A stretch of 40,677 nucleotides of DNA from Sinomonas gamaensis. Lineage in GTDB: Bacteria; Actinomycetota; Actinomycetes; Actinomycetales; Micrococcaceae. Each line of letters starts with the position of its first letter. Positions within the stretch are counted from its first letter, which is position 1. The DNA lies in the NCBI RefSeq assembly GCF_005876955.1, contig NZ_SSCL01000023.1:1-40677 (forward strand), in the 5' to 3' direction. The notes below the pieces were generated by a model that did no database searches, was not told where the DNA came from, and was given only the letters and a program-made list of their open reading frames with translations. Of the stretch, positions 25,912-34,290 are shown piece by piece. Made by a program: the position numbers and the translations under genes.

Positions 25912-26712
25912 CTATGACGCCGCCGACGAGGCGAGCGGGCCTGCCTTCGTGATGCCGTGGATCGCCTCCGCGAGCGTCTCGAGATACGCCGCCCGCCGGG
26001 GTGCCATGGCCCGGGATTCGACGGCGGGCGCCAGCCCGTCGCCGTAATGCAGGCTGAGGCCCTCCCGGAGGAGGCGGATTCCCTCGCTGCGCTGCTGGGA
26101 CACTGCCGACGACGTGATCCCCAGCTCCGCGGCGACCTCCTTCACCGAGCGCCCGTCGAGATAGATCGCGGCGACCACGTGACGGAGCCGGTCGGGAAGC
26201 GACTGGACTGCAGCGCGAAGGTACCGGGTGCGCTCTCCGGCGAGCGTCGCCTCTTCGGGGGCGACGACGTCGGCCACCAGGGTGTCTGCGACCGCCTCGT
26301 CGAGGGGGCTGACCGTGCGGGCCGCGTCGGCTGCTGCCTCGGCCACGGCTTCGCGGCTCACCCCGAGCGCGGCGGCGATTTCGTCGTCGGTGGGCTTGCG
26401 GCCGAGCGCACTCGTCAGACTTTCCGTCACCGCGCCCACCGCCTTCATGCGCTTGCGGGCGCCCCGGCCCGCCCAGTCGAGGGACCGCATCTCGTCGATG
26501 AGCGCACCGGTGATGCGGCGGCGCGCGAAGGCACCGAACGGAACGCCCGTTGTCGGATCGAAGGCCTCGGCGGCCAGGACGAGTCCGACGGCGCCGGCGG
26601 ACGCCATGTCTTCACGCGAGAGATGGGTTGCGCGGGAGCAGACGTCAGCGACGAGATAGCCCACGAGGGGGAGGTTATCCACCACGAGGCGGTTGCGTTC
26701 TTCGATGTTCAC
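25912..26712 (-). CDS. FliA/WhiG-like sigma-70 family factor
   Basis: This 266-residue sigma factor has region 2 (NLPLVGYLVADVCSRATHLS, DMASAGAVGLVLAAEAFDP, then FGAFARRRITGALIDEMRS), region 3 (LGRKPTDDEIAAALGVSREA) and region 4 (VKEVAAELGITSSAVSQQRS). The layout fits the sigma-28/WhiG group. The GTG at 26712 follows CAGGAGTGCAT. No flagellar genes and no anti-sigma gene are seen in the window, so its regulon is unknown. The region 4 recognition helix and the Ala-rich C-terminal tail of about 30 residues are intact. Confidence 0.85.
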   Translation of the reverse strand: MNIEERNRLVVDNLPLVGYLVADVCSRATHLSREDMASAGAVGLVLAAEAFDPTTGVPFGAFARRRITGALIDEMRSLDWAGRGARKRMKAVGAVTESLTSALGRKPTDDEIAAALGVSREAVAEAAADAARTVSPLDEAVADTLVADVVAPEEATLAGERTRYLRAAVQSLPDRLRHVVAAIYLDGRSVKEVAAELGITSSAVSQQRSEGIRLLREGLSLHYGDGLAPAVESRAMAPRRAAYLETLAEAIHGITKAGPLASSAAS

Positions 26713-26784
26713 ATGCACTCCTGGACCCAGCTTCCATGGAGCCCAAGGGCGAGACCCGCTCCCCCGCGCGTCAGTACATCCCGT

Positions 26785-26830
26785 TGGACATGTCCATTCT
26801 GTCAGGAGGGTTGAGCGTTGTACATGTCCA
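26785..26830. promoter_or_regulatory. paired dyads between sigma factor and enolase-superfamily genes
   Basis: TGGACATGTCCA at 26785-26796 is a perfect 12-base palindrome. TGTACATGTCCA at 26819-26830 differs at one position and lies 34 bases away. The AT centre is unlike LacI sites and closer to GntR- or MarR-type operators. They could control the sigma gene, the enolase-superfamily gene, or both. The cognate regulator is not obvious. Confidence 0.5.
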
Positions 26831-26899
26831 TTTGTTGCGGCGTGTCGCAGGTGTGACAAAGGCAGTCATGGTCAGGGCGATTGTGGTCCGTCCACGCCT

Positions 26900-26927
26900 G
26901 TGAAAGACTCCTCTCGCATCGTGAAAG
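26900..26927 (+). promoter_or_regulatory. direct repeat upstream of the enolase-superfamily gene
   Basis: GTGAAAG occurs at 26900-26906 and 26921-26927, exactly 21 bases (two helical turns) apart and just before the ribosome site. It may be a binding site for an activator or may be chance. Confidence 0.3.
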
Positions 26928-26951
26928 TTGACCTCAATCATGGAGGAATGA

Positions 26952-28040
26952 ATGAAGATCACGAGAATCGAAAGCCTTCGGCGCGGGGAAATCGTGGCCG
27001 TCCGGGTCTACACGGACGAAGGCCTCGTCGGCCTGGGACAGACTGCTCCTTACGGGGCGAAGGTGACCGCCCGGGTCCTTCACGACTTTGTGGCGCCGCA
27101 TTTCATCGGCCTCGACCCGTGGGACCTCGAGGCCGCAGTCGACAGCTTCCTGCGCGAGCAGTACAAGTTTCCGAGCTCGTTCGTGCTGCGCGCCCTCGGC
27201 GGCATCGACACGGCCGTCTGGGACCTTCTCGCGAAGTCCGTCGGGCTGCCCGTCTACAAGGTCATCGGCGGCGCCGCGAGGGATAGCGTTCCCGTCTACG
27301 CCTCGAGCATGGTCCGCAACATCTCCCCCGAGGCGGAGGCCGACCGCATCGCGGAACTGGCCTCGACGCACGGGTACCGGGCCGCGAAAATCCGGGTCGG
27401 CGACGCCATGGGGCAGGATCGCGACGCCGAGCCGGGCAGGACGGAACGGATCATCCCCCGCATGCGCGAGGTCCTCGGCCCGGATTTTCTGCTGAGCGCC
27501 GACGCCAACGGCGGTTTCACCGTCTCGCGCGCCATCCGAGTGGGGCGAATGCTCGAGGAGAACGACTACTTCCACTACGAGGAGCCGTGCCCCTTCCCCG
27601 AAATCGAGAACACCGCCCAAGTCGCCGCGGCTCTCGACATCCCCGTCTCGGGCGGGGAACAGGACACGTCGCTGCCGCAGTTCTACCGGATGCTCGGGAT
27701 GCATGCCGTGGATATCGTCCAGCCCGACATCGGCTACATCGGAGGGGTGTCGCGGGCTCGCAAAGTGGCGGTGCTGGCGGAATTCGCCGGGATTCCGTGC
27801 ACTCCGCACTGCGCGAACGACTCCATGCTCCAGGTCTTCACGCTCCACCTGGCCTTGGCCATGCCCGCGTGCATCCACCATCAGGAATGGAGCATCGAGC
27901 GGACACCGTGGACCGAGGGCGTCTATGAACCGATGCTCGAGGTGGTAGGCGGAGCGGTCGCGGCGCCCAGCACTCCCGGCTGGGGAGTCGAGCTGATTCC
28001 GTCCTTCGTGGCATCCTCGGAGTCAGAGGTCACCAGCTGA
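26952..28040 (+). CDS. mandelate racemase/enolase-superfamily enzyme, probable sugar-acid dehydratase
   Basis: This is a 362-residue enzyme with a capping domain (1-115) and barrel. Metal ligands are D184 (DANGGF), E210 (HYEEPCP) and E236 (GGEQD). The bases are K146 in a KIR motif and the D259-H286 dyad, whose spacing of 27 matches mandelate racemase. This pattern suits dehydration of a sugar acid to a 2-keto-3-deoxy acid, or epimerisation. The exact substrate is not readable. The ATG at 26952 follows TGGAGGAATGA. It leads the catabolic cluster and is followed 49 bases later by a LacI gene. Confidence 0.85.
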   Translation: MKITRIESLRRGEIVAVRVYTDEGLVGLGQTAPYGAKVTARVLHDFVAPHFIGLDPWDLEAAVDSFLREQYKFPSSFVLRALGGIDTAVWDLLAKSVGLPVYKVIGGAARDSVPVYASSMVRNISPEAEADRIAELASTHGYRAAKIRVGDAMGQDRDAEPGRTERIIPRMREVLGPDFLLSADANGGFTVSRAIRVGRMLEENDYFHYEEPCPFPEIENTAQVAAALDIPVSGGEQDTSLPQFYRMLGMHAVDIVQPDIGYIGGVSRARKVAVLAEFAGIPCTPHCANDSMLQVFTLHLALAMPACIHHQEWSIERTPWTEGVYEPMLEVVGGAVAAPSTPGWGVELIPSFVASSESEVTS

Positions 28041-28057
28041 CCCCTACACTGGGGTAA

Positions 28058-28072
28058 CCGAAAGTTTCGAAA
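28058..28072. promoter_or_regulatory. candidate LacI operator before the second cluster regulator
   Basis: CGAAAGTTTCG (28059-28069) and the overlapping TTTCGAAA (28065-28072) give a compact symmetric site 18 bases before the LacI start codon. The CCGAAA half-site recurs upstream of the hydrolase gene at 29184 and 29218, which suggests one regulator controls both transcripts. Confidence 0.5.
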
Positions 28073-28089
28073 GAGCAGGACCTTTTCGC

Positions 28090-29124
28090 ATGTCGCTCGC
28101 TTCTCAGGGGCAGAAGCCCAATCTCGCCGAGATTGCCCGGGCCGTGGGGGTTTCCACCCCCACGGTCTCGAAGGTGCTGAACGAGCGCAAAGACGTGGCC
28201 GAGAAGACGCGGGCCAAGGTATTGGCGGCCCTCGAGGAGGCCGGCTACCGCTCGCCTGCCCAGCGCCGCGCGGCCACGGGGCCAGAGGTCGTCGAGGTTG
28301 CCTTCGACTCGGTCAACACGACCTACGCTTCCACCCTGCTCAGCGGCATCCTCGCGTACGCCGCGACCGTCAATGTCGAGATCATCCTGAGCACAACCGG
28401 AGGCCTTCCCGCTGGAGGGCTTGACCTCAGCCGGAAGGCGCAGCGGATGATCGACGAGCGGCGCGCCGGACTGATCGTGGTCACCTCTGCCCTGAGCACC
28501 GCCAATATGGTGGCATTCCGACGGCGGCGCATCCCCGTCGTCGTCCTCGATCCGCTCAATCTGCCGCCAGCCGACCTCGTGAGCGTGGGAGCCACCAACT
28601 TCGCCGGCGGGAGAGCCGCCGCCGAACACCTCCTCGACCTCGGCCACACACGGATCGCCTACCTCGGCGGCCCGGAATCCGCCGAGTACAACCAGGCGCG
28701 GCTCCACGGCTACATGTCCGCCCTCATGGCCCGCGGCATCAACGTGGACCCCGCGCTCGTCATCAACGGCCGGTTCCATGCGGACCATGGCGCAGAGGGA
28801 CTCCGCGCGCTGGCAGCACTCGAGAATCCCCCGACCGCGATCTTCGCCGGAAACGACGTGATAGCAGTCGGCGTCCTGCGCGAAGCCCGACGCCGTGGAC
28901 TGCGCGTCCCCGAGGACCTCAGCCTCGTCGGCTTCGACGGCACCGCCCTCGCCGAGGACTCGGTGCCCTCCCTGACGTCGGTGGCCCAGCCGCTCCAGGA
29001 GATGGGCAGGGCGGCGCTGCGCAGCATCCTGCTTCAGGCGAAGGGCGAACAGCTGGACTCGCACCGGGTCGAGCTCGCTACCCAGCTCGTGATCCGCGAG
29101 TCCACAGCCCCGCCGCGAGCCTAG
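28090..29124 (+). CDS. LacI-family regulator of the glycoside/C2 cluster
   Basis: This 344-residue regulator has the headpiece LAEIARAVGVSTPTVSKVLN at residues 12-31, followed by a hinge and a sugar-binding-type effector domain (TAIFAGNDVIAVGVLREARR, then LVGFDGT). The ATG follows AAAGAGCAGG. It lies between the enolase-superfamily gene and the hydrolase gene. CCGAAA-containing dyads before its own gene and before the hydrolase are its likely operators, so it probably responds to a sugar or sugar acid released from the imported substrate. Confidence 0.9.
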   Translation: MSLASQGQKPNLAEIARAVGVSTPTVSKVLNERKDVAEKTRAKVLAALEEAGYRSPAQRRAATGPEVVEVAFDSVNTTYASTLLSGILAYAATVNVEIILSTTGGLPAGGLDLSRKAQRMIDERRAGLIVVTSALSTANMVAFRRRRIPVVVLDPLNLPPADLVSVGATNFAGGRAAAEHLLDLGHTRIAYLGGPESAEYNQARLHGYMSALMARGINVDPALVINGRFHADHGAEGLRALAALENPPTAIFAGNDVIAVGVLREARRRGLRVPEDLSLVGFDGTALAEDSVPSLTSVAQPLQEMGRAALRSILLQAKGEQLDSHRVELATQLVIRESTAPPRA

Positions 29125-29183
29125 AAGCCCACCCATCCGCGCCCTCTCGGCGGCCCTTTCTGTGTTCAGGCGCACCAAAAGGC

Positions 29184-29224
29184 CCGAAAGTCGATAGAAT
29201 AAATTTCGGAGTTTTCCCGAAAAC
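29184..29224. promoter_or_regulatory. two candidate LacI operators upstream of the hydrolase
   Basis: CCGAAA at 29184-29189 and TTTCGG at 29204-29209 form an inverted pair with a 14-base spacer. GTTTT-CCCG-AAAAC at 29211-29224 is a second dyad. Both share the CCGAAA half-site with the site at 28058-28072. The second lies directly upstream of the -35 box at 29228. Confidence 0.5.
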
Positions 29225-29227
29225 CCA

Positions 29228-29257
29228 TTGACCCCCTCAGCGTGATCTGTCTAACAT
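29228..29257 (+). promoter_or_regulatory. predicted promoter of the hydrolase-transporter operon
   Basis: TTGACC (29228-29233) and TAACAT (29252-29257) are separated by 18 bases and fit a housekeeping sigma promoter. Transcription would begin near 29264, giving a leader of about 80 bases before the hydrolase ATG. Confidence 0.55.
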
Positions 29258-29276
29258 TGAGCAAATGGAAGGCGAG

Positions 29277-29291
29277 TTCCACAAAGTGGAA
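29277..29291 (+). repeat. leader dyad before the hydrolase
   Basis: TTCCAC-AAA-GTGGAA is a perfect six-base-pair inverted repeat within the predicted leader. It could be an mRNA hairpin or an operator just downstream of the transcription start. Confidence 0.45.
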
Positions 29292-29344
29292 TCTCTTCGC
29301 CCCACGCTTGACCAACGACTGATTCCAATCGCCGAGGAGAGTCT

Positions 29345-31906
29345 GTGTCGCAGACCGAGACCACCGTTCGACTCGAGATTCCCGCCGAGTTCTCGCACTC
29401 CGCGCCCGTGCCGTGGGCCGTCGCCCAACTGGAGGCAGCGCTTGCCGGCCGAGGGCTCCACATCACCGAAGGCTCCGATAGCCTGCCGATCCGACTGCGA
29501 AAAGACGACGCCCTCGAGGTCGAGAGTTTCGGCCTGACGGCAGCCGAAGACGGGATCGTCGTGACGGCTGCAGAGCCCCGCGGGTTCGCCTACGGCCTGA
29601 CCGAGCTCGCAGACATCCTGCGGACCGCCGAGGAACCGCTGGCGGCCTTGACGACAGCCGAAGCTGCTCCGAAGACGCCGGCGGCGCCGGTCCGCGGAGT
29701 GCTGCGCTCGTTCTCCAGCGATGTTCTCGACCTCGGCTGGTTCCGCGACCCCGAGTTCTGGACCGGGTACCTCGATGAACTCGCCGCGCAGCGGATCAAC
29801 CGGGTCCATCTGGCGCTCGGCATGCAGTACAACTACTCGCACGATCCGGATGTGCGCGACAACTACCTCTGCTTCGCCTACCCCTTCCTGGTCGAGGTGC
29901 CCGGGTGGGAGCAAGTGCGCGTGGAAGGCCTGGGCGAGGACGACCGCCGTCGAAATCTCGAAGCGCTCCGTTTCGCGAGTGACGAAGCCGCACGGCGCGG
30001 CATCCATTTCCAGCTGGGCCTCTGGAACCACGCGGTGCGCCCGGAGCTCGACGAGAGCCCCGAGCTGCGCTATCCGATCGCGGGCCTGCCCGACGAGCAG
30101 ATTCCCGCATACTCGGCGGACGCCCTCCGCCTTCTGCTGGCCGAATGCCCCGCCATCGCCGGAGTGACCTTCCGGGTGCACTACGAGGGCGGCGTGCCTG
30201 AGAAGGACCACGGCGCTTTCTGGCGGACCGTGATGTCCGGGCTGCGCGACGCCGGGCGACAGCTCGACGTCGACATGCACGCCAAGGGCGTGGATGCGGA
30301 GCTGATCCAGGTGGCCCGAGAAGTGGGGGCCCACGCAGCGATCTCGCCCAAGTATTGGGCTGAGCATCAGGGGCTTGCGTACCATCAGGCATCCGTCCGG
30401 CCCCTCGAGAAGGCGCGCCCGGCGAACGGGGACGGCCTGCGCGGGGTGACCCAGAACGAACGTCGTTTCACGCGCTACGGCTACGGCGACTTCCTGGGCG
30501 AGGAGCGCGACTACGACGTGATCTTCCGTGTCTGGCCGGGCAGCCAGCGGTTCCTCATCTGGGCCGACCCGGAGCTGTTCGCGGGATACGGACGGTTCAG
30601 CACACTGGGCGGAGCGCTGGGCGCTGAGCTCTGCGAGCCTCTCACCTTCCGGGGCCGCAAGGACACCGGCCGGGACGGGATCCCCCGCGACCTCTACGTG
30701 GATGAGTCGCTCTCACTCGGGCGTGACGACTGGAAGAAGTACGCGTACGAATACCGGCTGTGGGGCCGGCTCATGTACGACCCCTCGGCTTCGGAAGAGA
30801 CCTGGCTGCGCAGCCTGCGGCAAGAGTTCGGCGCCGCAGCTGAACCGCTGGCCTCGGCTCTCTCCTCCGCCGGCAAGGTCATGCCGCTCGTGACGGTGAC
30901 CCAGTCCTTGAGCGCCTCGAACAACTTCTTCTGGCCGGAGGTGTTCACGGACATGCCGATCGCTCGCCACGCGCGGTCGCTCGACACCTACGACTTCGAC
31001 CTCGAGGACCCCGGAACCTGGGGCACCGCAAGCCCCTTCGACCCTCAGATCTTCGAGACCGCGGACGCCTACGCCGCGGGGCTCATGAGCGGGAAGCCGA
31101 GCGGGCGGATCACGCCCGACCAGGTCGCGTCCCGGCTGCTCCTGATGGCAGAGTCCGCGGAGGCGGCGCTCGAAGACGCTCGAAAGTCTGCACCCGAGCC
31201 CGAGTCCCCGAGCTTCCGACGCCTAGCCATCGACGTGGCCCTTGAGGCCCTCTTGGCGCGGTTCTTCGCTGGCAAGATCCAGGCCGGCGTCGCGTACTCG
31301 CTCTTCAGTGCGACGGGCGACACCCAGATTCTGCGGAGCGGGCTGGCCGACTACCAGGAAGGGCGAGATGCCCTCGCCCGCCTCATCAAGACTGCGAGCG
31401 GCATCTACGGTGCCAACCTCGCGTTCGGCGACCGCCCCTCGGAGCAGGGCCACTGGAGCGATCGGCTCGCCCAAGTGGACGCCGACATCGCGGAACTGGC
31501 CCGCGAGCTCGAGGAGGTCGCGCGCGGCACGAACGGCTCTGACGCATCGGCTGTCGCTTCCCGGCGTTCGACGCAATGGCGACAGGGCGGTCTCGACCAC
31601 ACTCCCGCGGGGGACTTCGTGCACGGGCGTCCGTTCGTCGTGCAGGCCCAGGCTGAGCCGGGAATCACCGTCGAGCTTCGGGCACGCCACCTCAACCAGG
31701 GCGAGGACTGGCTTGCGGTTCCGATGAATCGCGAGGGCGGCGAACTCTCCGCGACGATCCCCGCCGACTACACGGAGGCGCGGTTCCCGCTCGAGTACTT
31801 CTTCGTCCTTCGGGACGAGGACAGCCACGACGCGTGGCTCGTGCCCGGGCTCGAGGAAAGCCTCGCAAATCAGCCCTATCACGTCGTGACTGGCCACCTC
31901 GCCTAG
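29345..31906 (+). CDS. putative glycoside hydrolase of unassigned family (853 aa)
   Basis: This large cytoplasmic-looking protein has no signal peptide. The first 110 residues resemble the small alpha/beta domain found before GH20, GH67 and related catalytic barrels (ending RGFAYGLTELADILRT). Residues about 115-450 look like a barrel: RGVLRSFSSDVLDLGWFRD, INRVHLALGMQYNY, FQLGLWNHA and VTFRVHYEGG with E281 as a possible acid/base. A helical part of about 250 residues and a C-terminal beta domain (about 740-853) follow. I cannot place it in a named family, so its activity, perhaps on an oligosaccharide or uronoside, is inferred from the ABC sugar importer next door. It starts with ATG behind the promoter and operators at 29184-29257. 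Confidence 0.6.
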   Translation: MSQTETTVRLEIPAEFSHSAPVPWAVAQLEAALAGRGLHITEGSDSLPIRLRKDDALEVESFGLTAAEDGIVVTAAEPRGFAYGLTELADILRTAEEPLAALTTAEAAPKTPAAPVRGVLRSFSSDVLDLGWFRDPEFWTGYLDELAAQRINRVHLALGMQYNYSHDPDVRDNYLCFAYPFLVEVPGWEQVRVEGLGEDDRRRNLEALRFASDEAARRGIHFQLGLWNHAVRPELDESPELRYPIAGLPDEQIPAYSADALRLLLAECPAIAGVTFRVHYEGGVPEKDHGAFWRTVMSGLRDAGRQLDVDMHAKGVDAELIQVAREVGAHAAISPKYWAEHQGLAYHQASVRPLEKARPANGDGLRGVTQNERRFTRYGYGDFLGEERDYDVIFRVWPGSQRFLIWADPELFAGYGRFSTLGGALGAELCEPLTFRGRKDTGRDGIPRDLYVDESLSLGRDDWKKYAYEYRLWGRLMYDPSASEETWLRSLRQEFGAAAEPLASALSSAGKVMPLVTVTQSLSASNNFFWPEVFTDMPIARHARSLDTYDFDLEDPGTWGTASPFDPQIFETADAYAAGLMSGKPSGRITPDQVASRLLLMAESAEAALEDARKSAPEPESPSFRRLAIDVALEALLARFFAGKIQAGVAYSLFSATGDTQILRSGLADYQEGRDALARLIKTASGIYGANLAFGDRPSEQGHWSDRLAQVDADIAELARELEEVARGTNGSDASAVASRRSTQWRQGGLDHTPAGDFVHGRPFVVQAQAEPGITVELRARHLNQGEDWLAVPMNREGGELSATIPADYTEARFPLEYFFVLRDEDSHDAWLVPGLEESLANQPYHVVTGHLA

Positions 31907-31964
31907 ATCACGTCGCACAGATCAATTCGGAATTTCCCACACCAACACGGAGGACAGGACAAAG

Positions 31965-33266
31965 ATGTTCACATCAAACTGGCGAGGACGCGCTGCCATG
32001 GTCGGCGCCGTCGTGCTCACCGCCGCGACAGCGCTCACGGCCTGCGGGTCCGGAAGCGGCAGCAGCAGCGCTTCGAAGGACGCCATCACCGGAACGATCC
32101 GCGTGAGCGCCCAGACCGACCAGCCGTACCTGCAGGACGCAGCAAATCAGTTCGAGAAGCTGCACCCGGGCACCAAGGTCCAGCTCGTCGAGTCGCCGTC
32201 GAACACGTACCAGACCACGATCCGCGCCCAGCTCGACGCGAAGCACGCACCGGACGTCATGTTCGTGTGGGGCGGCGCCGGAAACGCCATGGCCACCCAG
32301 CAGCTCGCCAAGGCCGGCATGCTCGCGGACCTCTCGGATCGACCGTGGGTCAAGAACATGGGTGACACGGCGAATGGCCTCGTCTCCTACGACAACAAGG
32401 TGTACGCCCTCAACACCTATGCCAACCCGACGGGCGTCTTCTACAACACGGACATGCTCAGCAAGCTCGGAGTGTCGATTCCGAAGACGTTCACCGAACT
32501 CCTCTCCTTCTGCAAGGACGTGTCCTCGAAGGGCATCGTCCCGATCGCCATGGGCAACCAGACCGGCTACCTCAACACCGAGGTACCGCTCGAGCTCGTC
32601 AACACCCTCATCTACTCGAAGAACAAGAACTTCGCCGCGGACATGGCCTCGGGCAAGGAGAAGTGGACGACCTCGGATCTGTGGAAGTCGTCGCTCACGA
32701 AGGCGCACGAGCTGTACCTCCAGATGAACGACGCGAAGTGCTTCCAGGCGAACTCGACCGGCTACTCCGATCAGCAGGCCCGGCAGCTCGTGGCGCAGGA
32801 GAAGGCGCTCGGCGTCAACATCATCTCCGCGGCCGCCCAGGGCGTGCAGCAGGCGAACCCGAAGATCAAGTACGACATGTTCGAGATCCCGGCCACGGAC
32901 AATCCGGATGACACGATCCTGACCATGAACACGGGCGCCTCCTACGCAGTGAACAAGGACAGCACGAACCTCAAGACTGCCATCGCGTTCATCGACTTCA
33001 TGGGCGAGGACAAGCAGCTCACCGCGGCCTCGAATGCGGCCTTCGGTGTTCCCTACAAGGCGGGTCCCAACACGACCGTGATGGACGGGCTCAAGGGCAT
33101 CGAGCCGCTCTACAAGGCCGATAAGACGGCCCTGTGGGCCACCAACTTCTGGCCCAATGCCGAAGTCAAGCAGGTCATGATCGCTCAGGATCAGAACCTC
33201 ATCCTCGGCAAGACCAACGTCACCGATGCGGTCAACGCGATCCAGAAGGCCTTCGCCGGATCCTGA
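31965..33266 (+). CDS. carbohydrate ABC transporter substrate-binding lipoprotein
   Basis: This 433-residue family 1 extracellular binding protein has a signal peptide with lipobox LTAC and lipidated Cys27, followed by a Ser/Gly linker. The mature part has typical features: ITGTIRVSAQTDQPYLQDAA, DVMFVWGGAGNAM and YALNTYANPTGVFYNTDMLS. It binds the sugar or oligosaccharide outside the membrane and hands it to the two permeases that follow. Upstream GGAGG is seven or more bases from the ATG. A strong hairpin follows, probably raising the level of this protein over the permeases. Confidence 0.9.
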   Translation: MFTSNWRGRAAMVGAVVLTAATALTACGSGSGSSSASKDAITGTIRVSAQTDQPYLQDAANQFEKLHPGTKVQLVESPSNTYQTTIRAQLDAKHAPDVMFVWGGAGNAMATQQLAKAGMLADLSDRPWVKNMGDTANGLVSYDNKVYALNTYANPTGVFYNTDMLSKLGVSIPKTFTELLSFCKDVSSKGIVPIAMGNQTGYLNTEVPLELVNTLIYSKNKNFAADMASGKEKWTTSDLWKSSLTKAHELYLQMNDAKCFQANSTGYSDQQARQLVAQEKALGVNIISAAAQGVQQANPKIKYDMFEIPATDNPDDTILTMNTGASYAVNKDSTNLKTAIAFIDFMGEDKQLTAASNAAFGVPYKAGPNTTVMDGLKGIEPLYKADKTALWATNFWPNAEVKQVMIAQDQNLILGKTNVTDAVNAIQKAFAGS

Positions 33267-33272
33267 TCTCGA

Positions 33273-33304
33273 CGAGGGTGGGGCGCCAAGGCGTCCCACC
33301 CTCG
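33273..33304 (+). terminator. intercistronic hairpin after the sugar-binding protein gene
   Basis: CGAGGGTGGGGCGCC (33273-33287) pairs with GGCGTCCCACCCTCG (33290-33304) over 15 bases with one wobble pair and a two-base gap. It lies seven bases after the binding-protein stop and before the first permease. Such hairpins give partial termination or protect the upstream mRNA. Confidence 0.75.
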
Positions 33305-33358
33305 CCCGTCCAGCGGTACCACCCCTCAGCGTGCCGCCCCACTTGAGGAGCCATCAAA

Positions 33359-34285
33359 TTGGTTATCACTACAGAAACTCCCCCGCGCTCCGATACGCGC
33401 CCCCGGAAGGCAGTGCGAGGCGGCGCAGCAGGTGCACGCATTCCGTTCTGGTTCGCGGTCCCCTGCCTTCTGATCTTCGCGGGCGTGGTCGCCTACCCCA
33501 CGCTGCAGGGCATGTACTACGCGTTCACCGACTGGACCGGTCTGGGCAGCGACATCCACTTCAACGGCATCGACAACTTCGTCAAGCTGTTCTCCTCCCC
33601 CGAGGCCCCTGAGGCGCTGGGCCACACGCTGCTCATCGCGGCTTCTGTCACCATCATCCAGAACCTGCTCGGCCTGCTCCTGGCCATCGGACTGCACTCG
33701 AAGATCAAGAGCCGGAACGTGCTCCGCACGCTCCTCTTCGCCCCCGTGGTCATGACGCCCGTGATCGTGGGCTACGTGTGGCAGTTCATCTTCGTCCCCG
33801 GCGGACCGTTCGCGTCCCTCACCGAGTCGCTCGGCGCCCCTGTTGGCGGCCTGAATGTCCTGGGCGACCCGGCATTCGCCATCTGGGGCATCATCACCAT
33901 CGTGATCTGGCAGCACGCGGGTTACTCCATGGTCATCTTCCTCGCGGGCATGCAGAACGTCCCGGACGAGCTCCTCGAGGCCTCGGCCCTCGACGGCGCC
34001 AACGCCGTGCAGAGGTTCTTCTGGATCACGTGGCCGCTCCTGCGGACCCCCACTCTCATCAACGTCACGCTCTCGCTCATCTCCTCGATGAAGCTCTTCG
34101 ACCAAGTCATGGCCACGACGCAAGGCGGGCCCGGAAACGCAACGCAGACGCTCTCCACCCTGCTGTTCAGCGAGGCCTTCCTCTACAACAACTACGGCTA
34201 CGGGATCTCGCTCGGCCTCATCGTGTTCATCCTCATCGCGGTGATCTCGTTCGGCCAGATGCGGCTCTTCCGGGAACGGGACTGA
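33359..34285 (+). CDS. carbohydrate ABC transporter permease, MalF type
   Basis: This 308-residue membrane subunit has about six helices. The EAA loop is ELLEASALDGANAVQRFFWI near residue 205. The start is a TTG at 33359, supported by GAGGAG about nine bases upstream; no ATG or GTG with a ribosome site lies near the family N-terminus. It lies after the hairpin at 33273-33304 and five bases before the second permease. Confidence 0.88.
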   Translation: MVITTETPPRSDTRPRKAVRGGAAGARIPFWFAVPCLLIFAGVVAYPTLQGMYYAFTDWTGLGSDIHFNGIDNFVKLFSSPEAPEALGHTLLIAASVTIIQNLLGLLLAIGLHSKIKSRNVLRTLLFAPVVMTPVIVGYVWQFIFVPGGPFASLTESLGAPVGGLNVLGDPAFAIWGIITIVIWQHAGYSMVIFLAGMQNVPDELLEASALDGANAVQRFFWITWPLLRTPTLINVTLSLISSMKLFDQVMATTQGGPGNATQTLSTLLFSEAFLYNNYGYGISLGLIVFILIAVISFGQMRLFRERD

Positions 34286-34290
34286 AGGAC

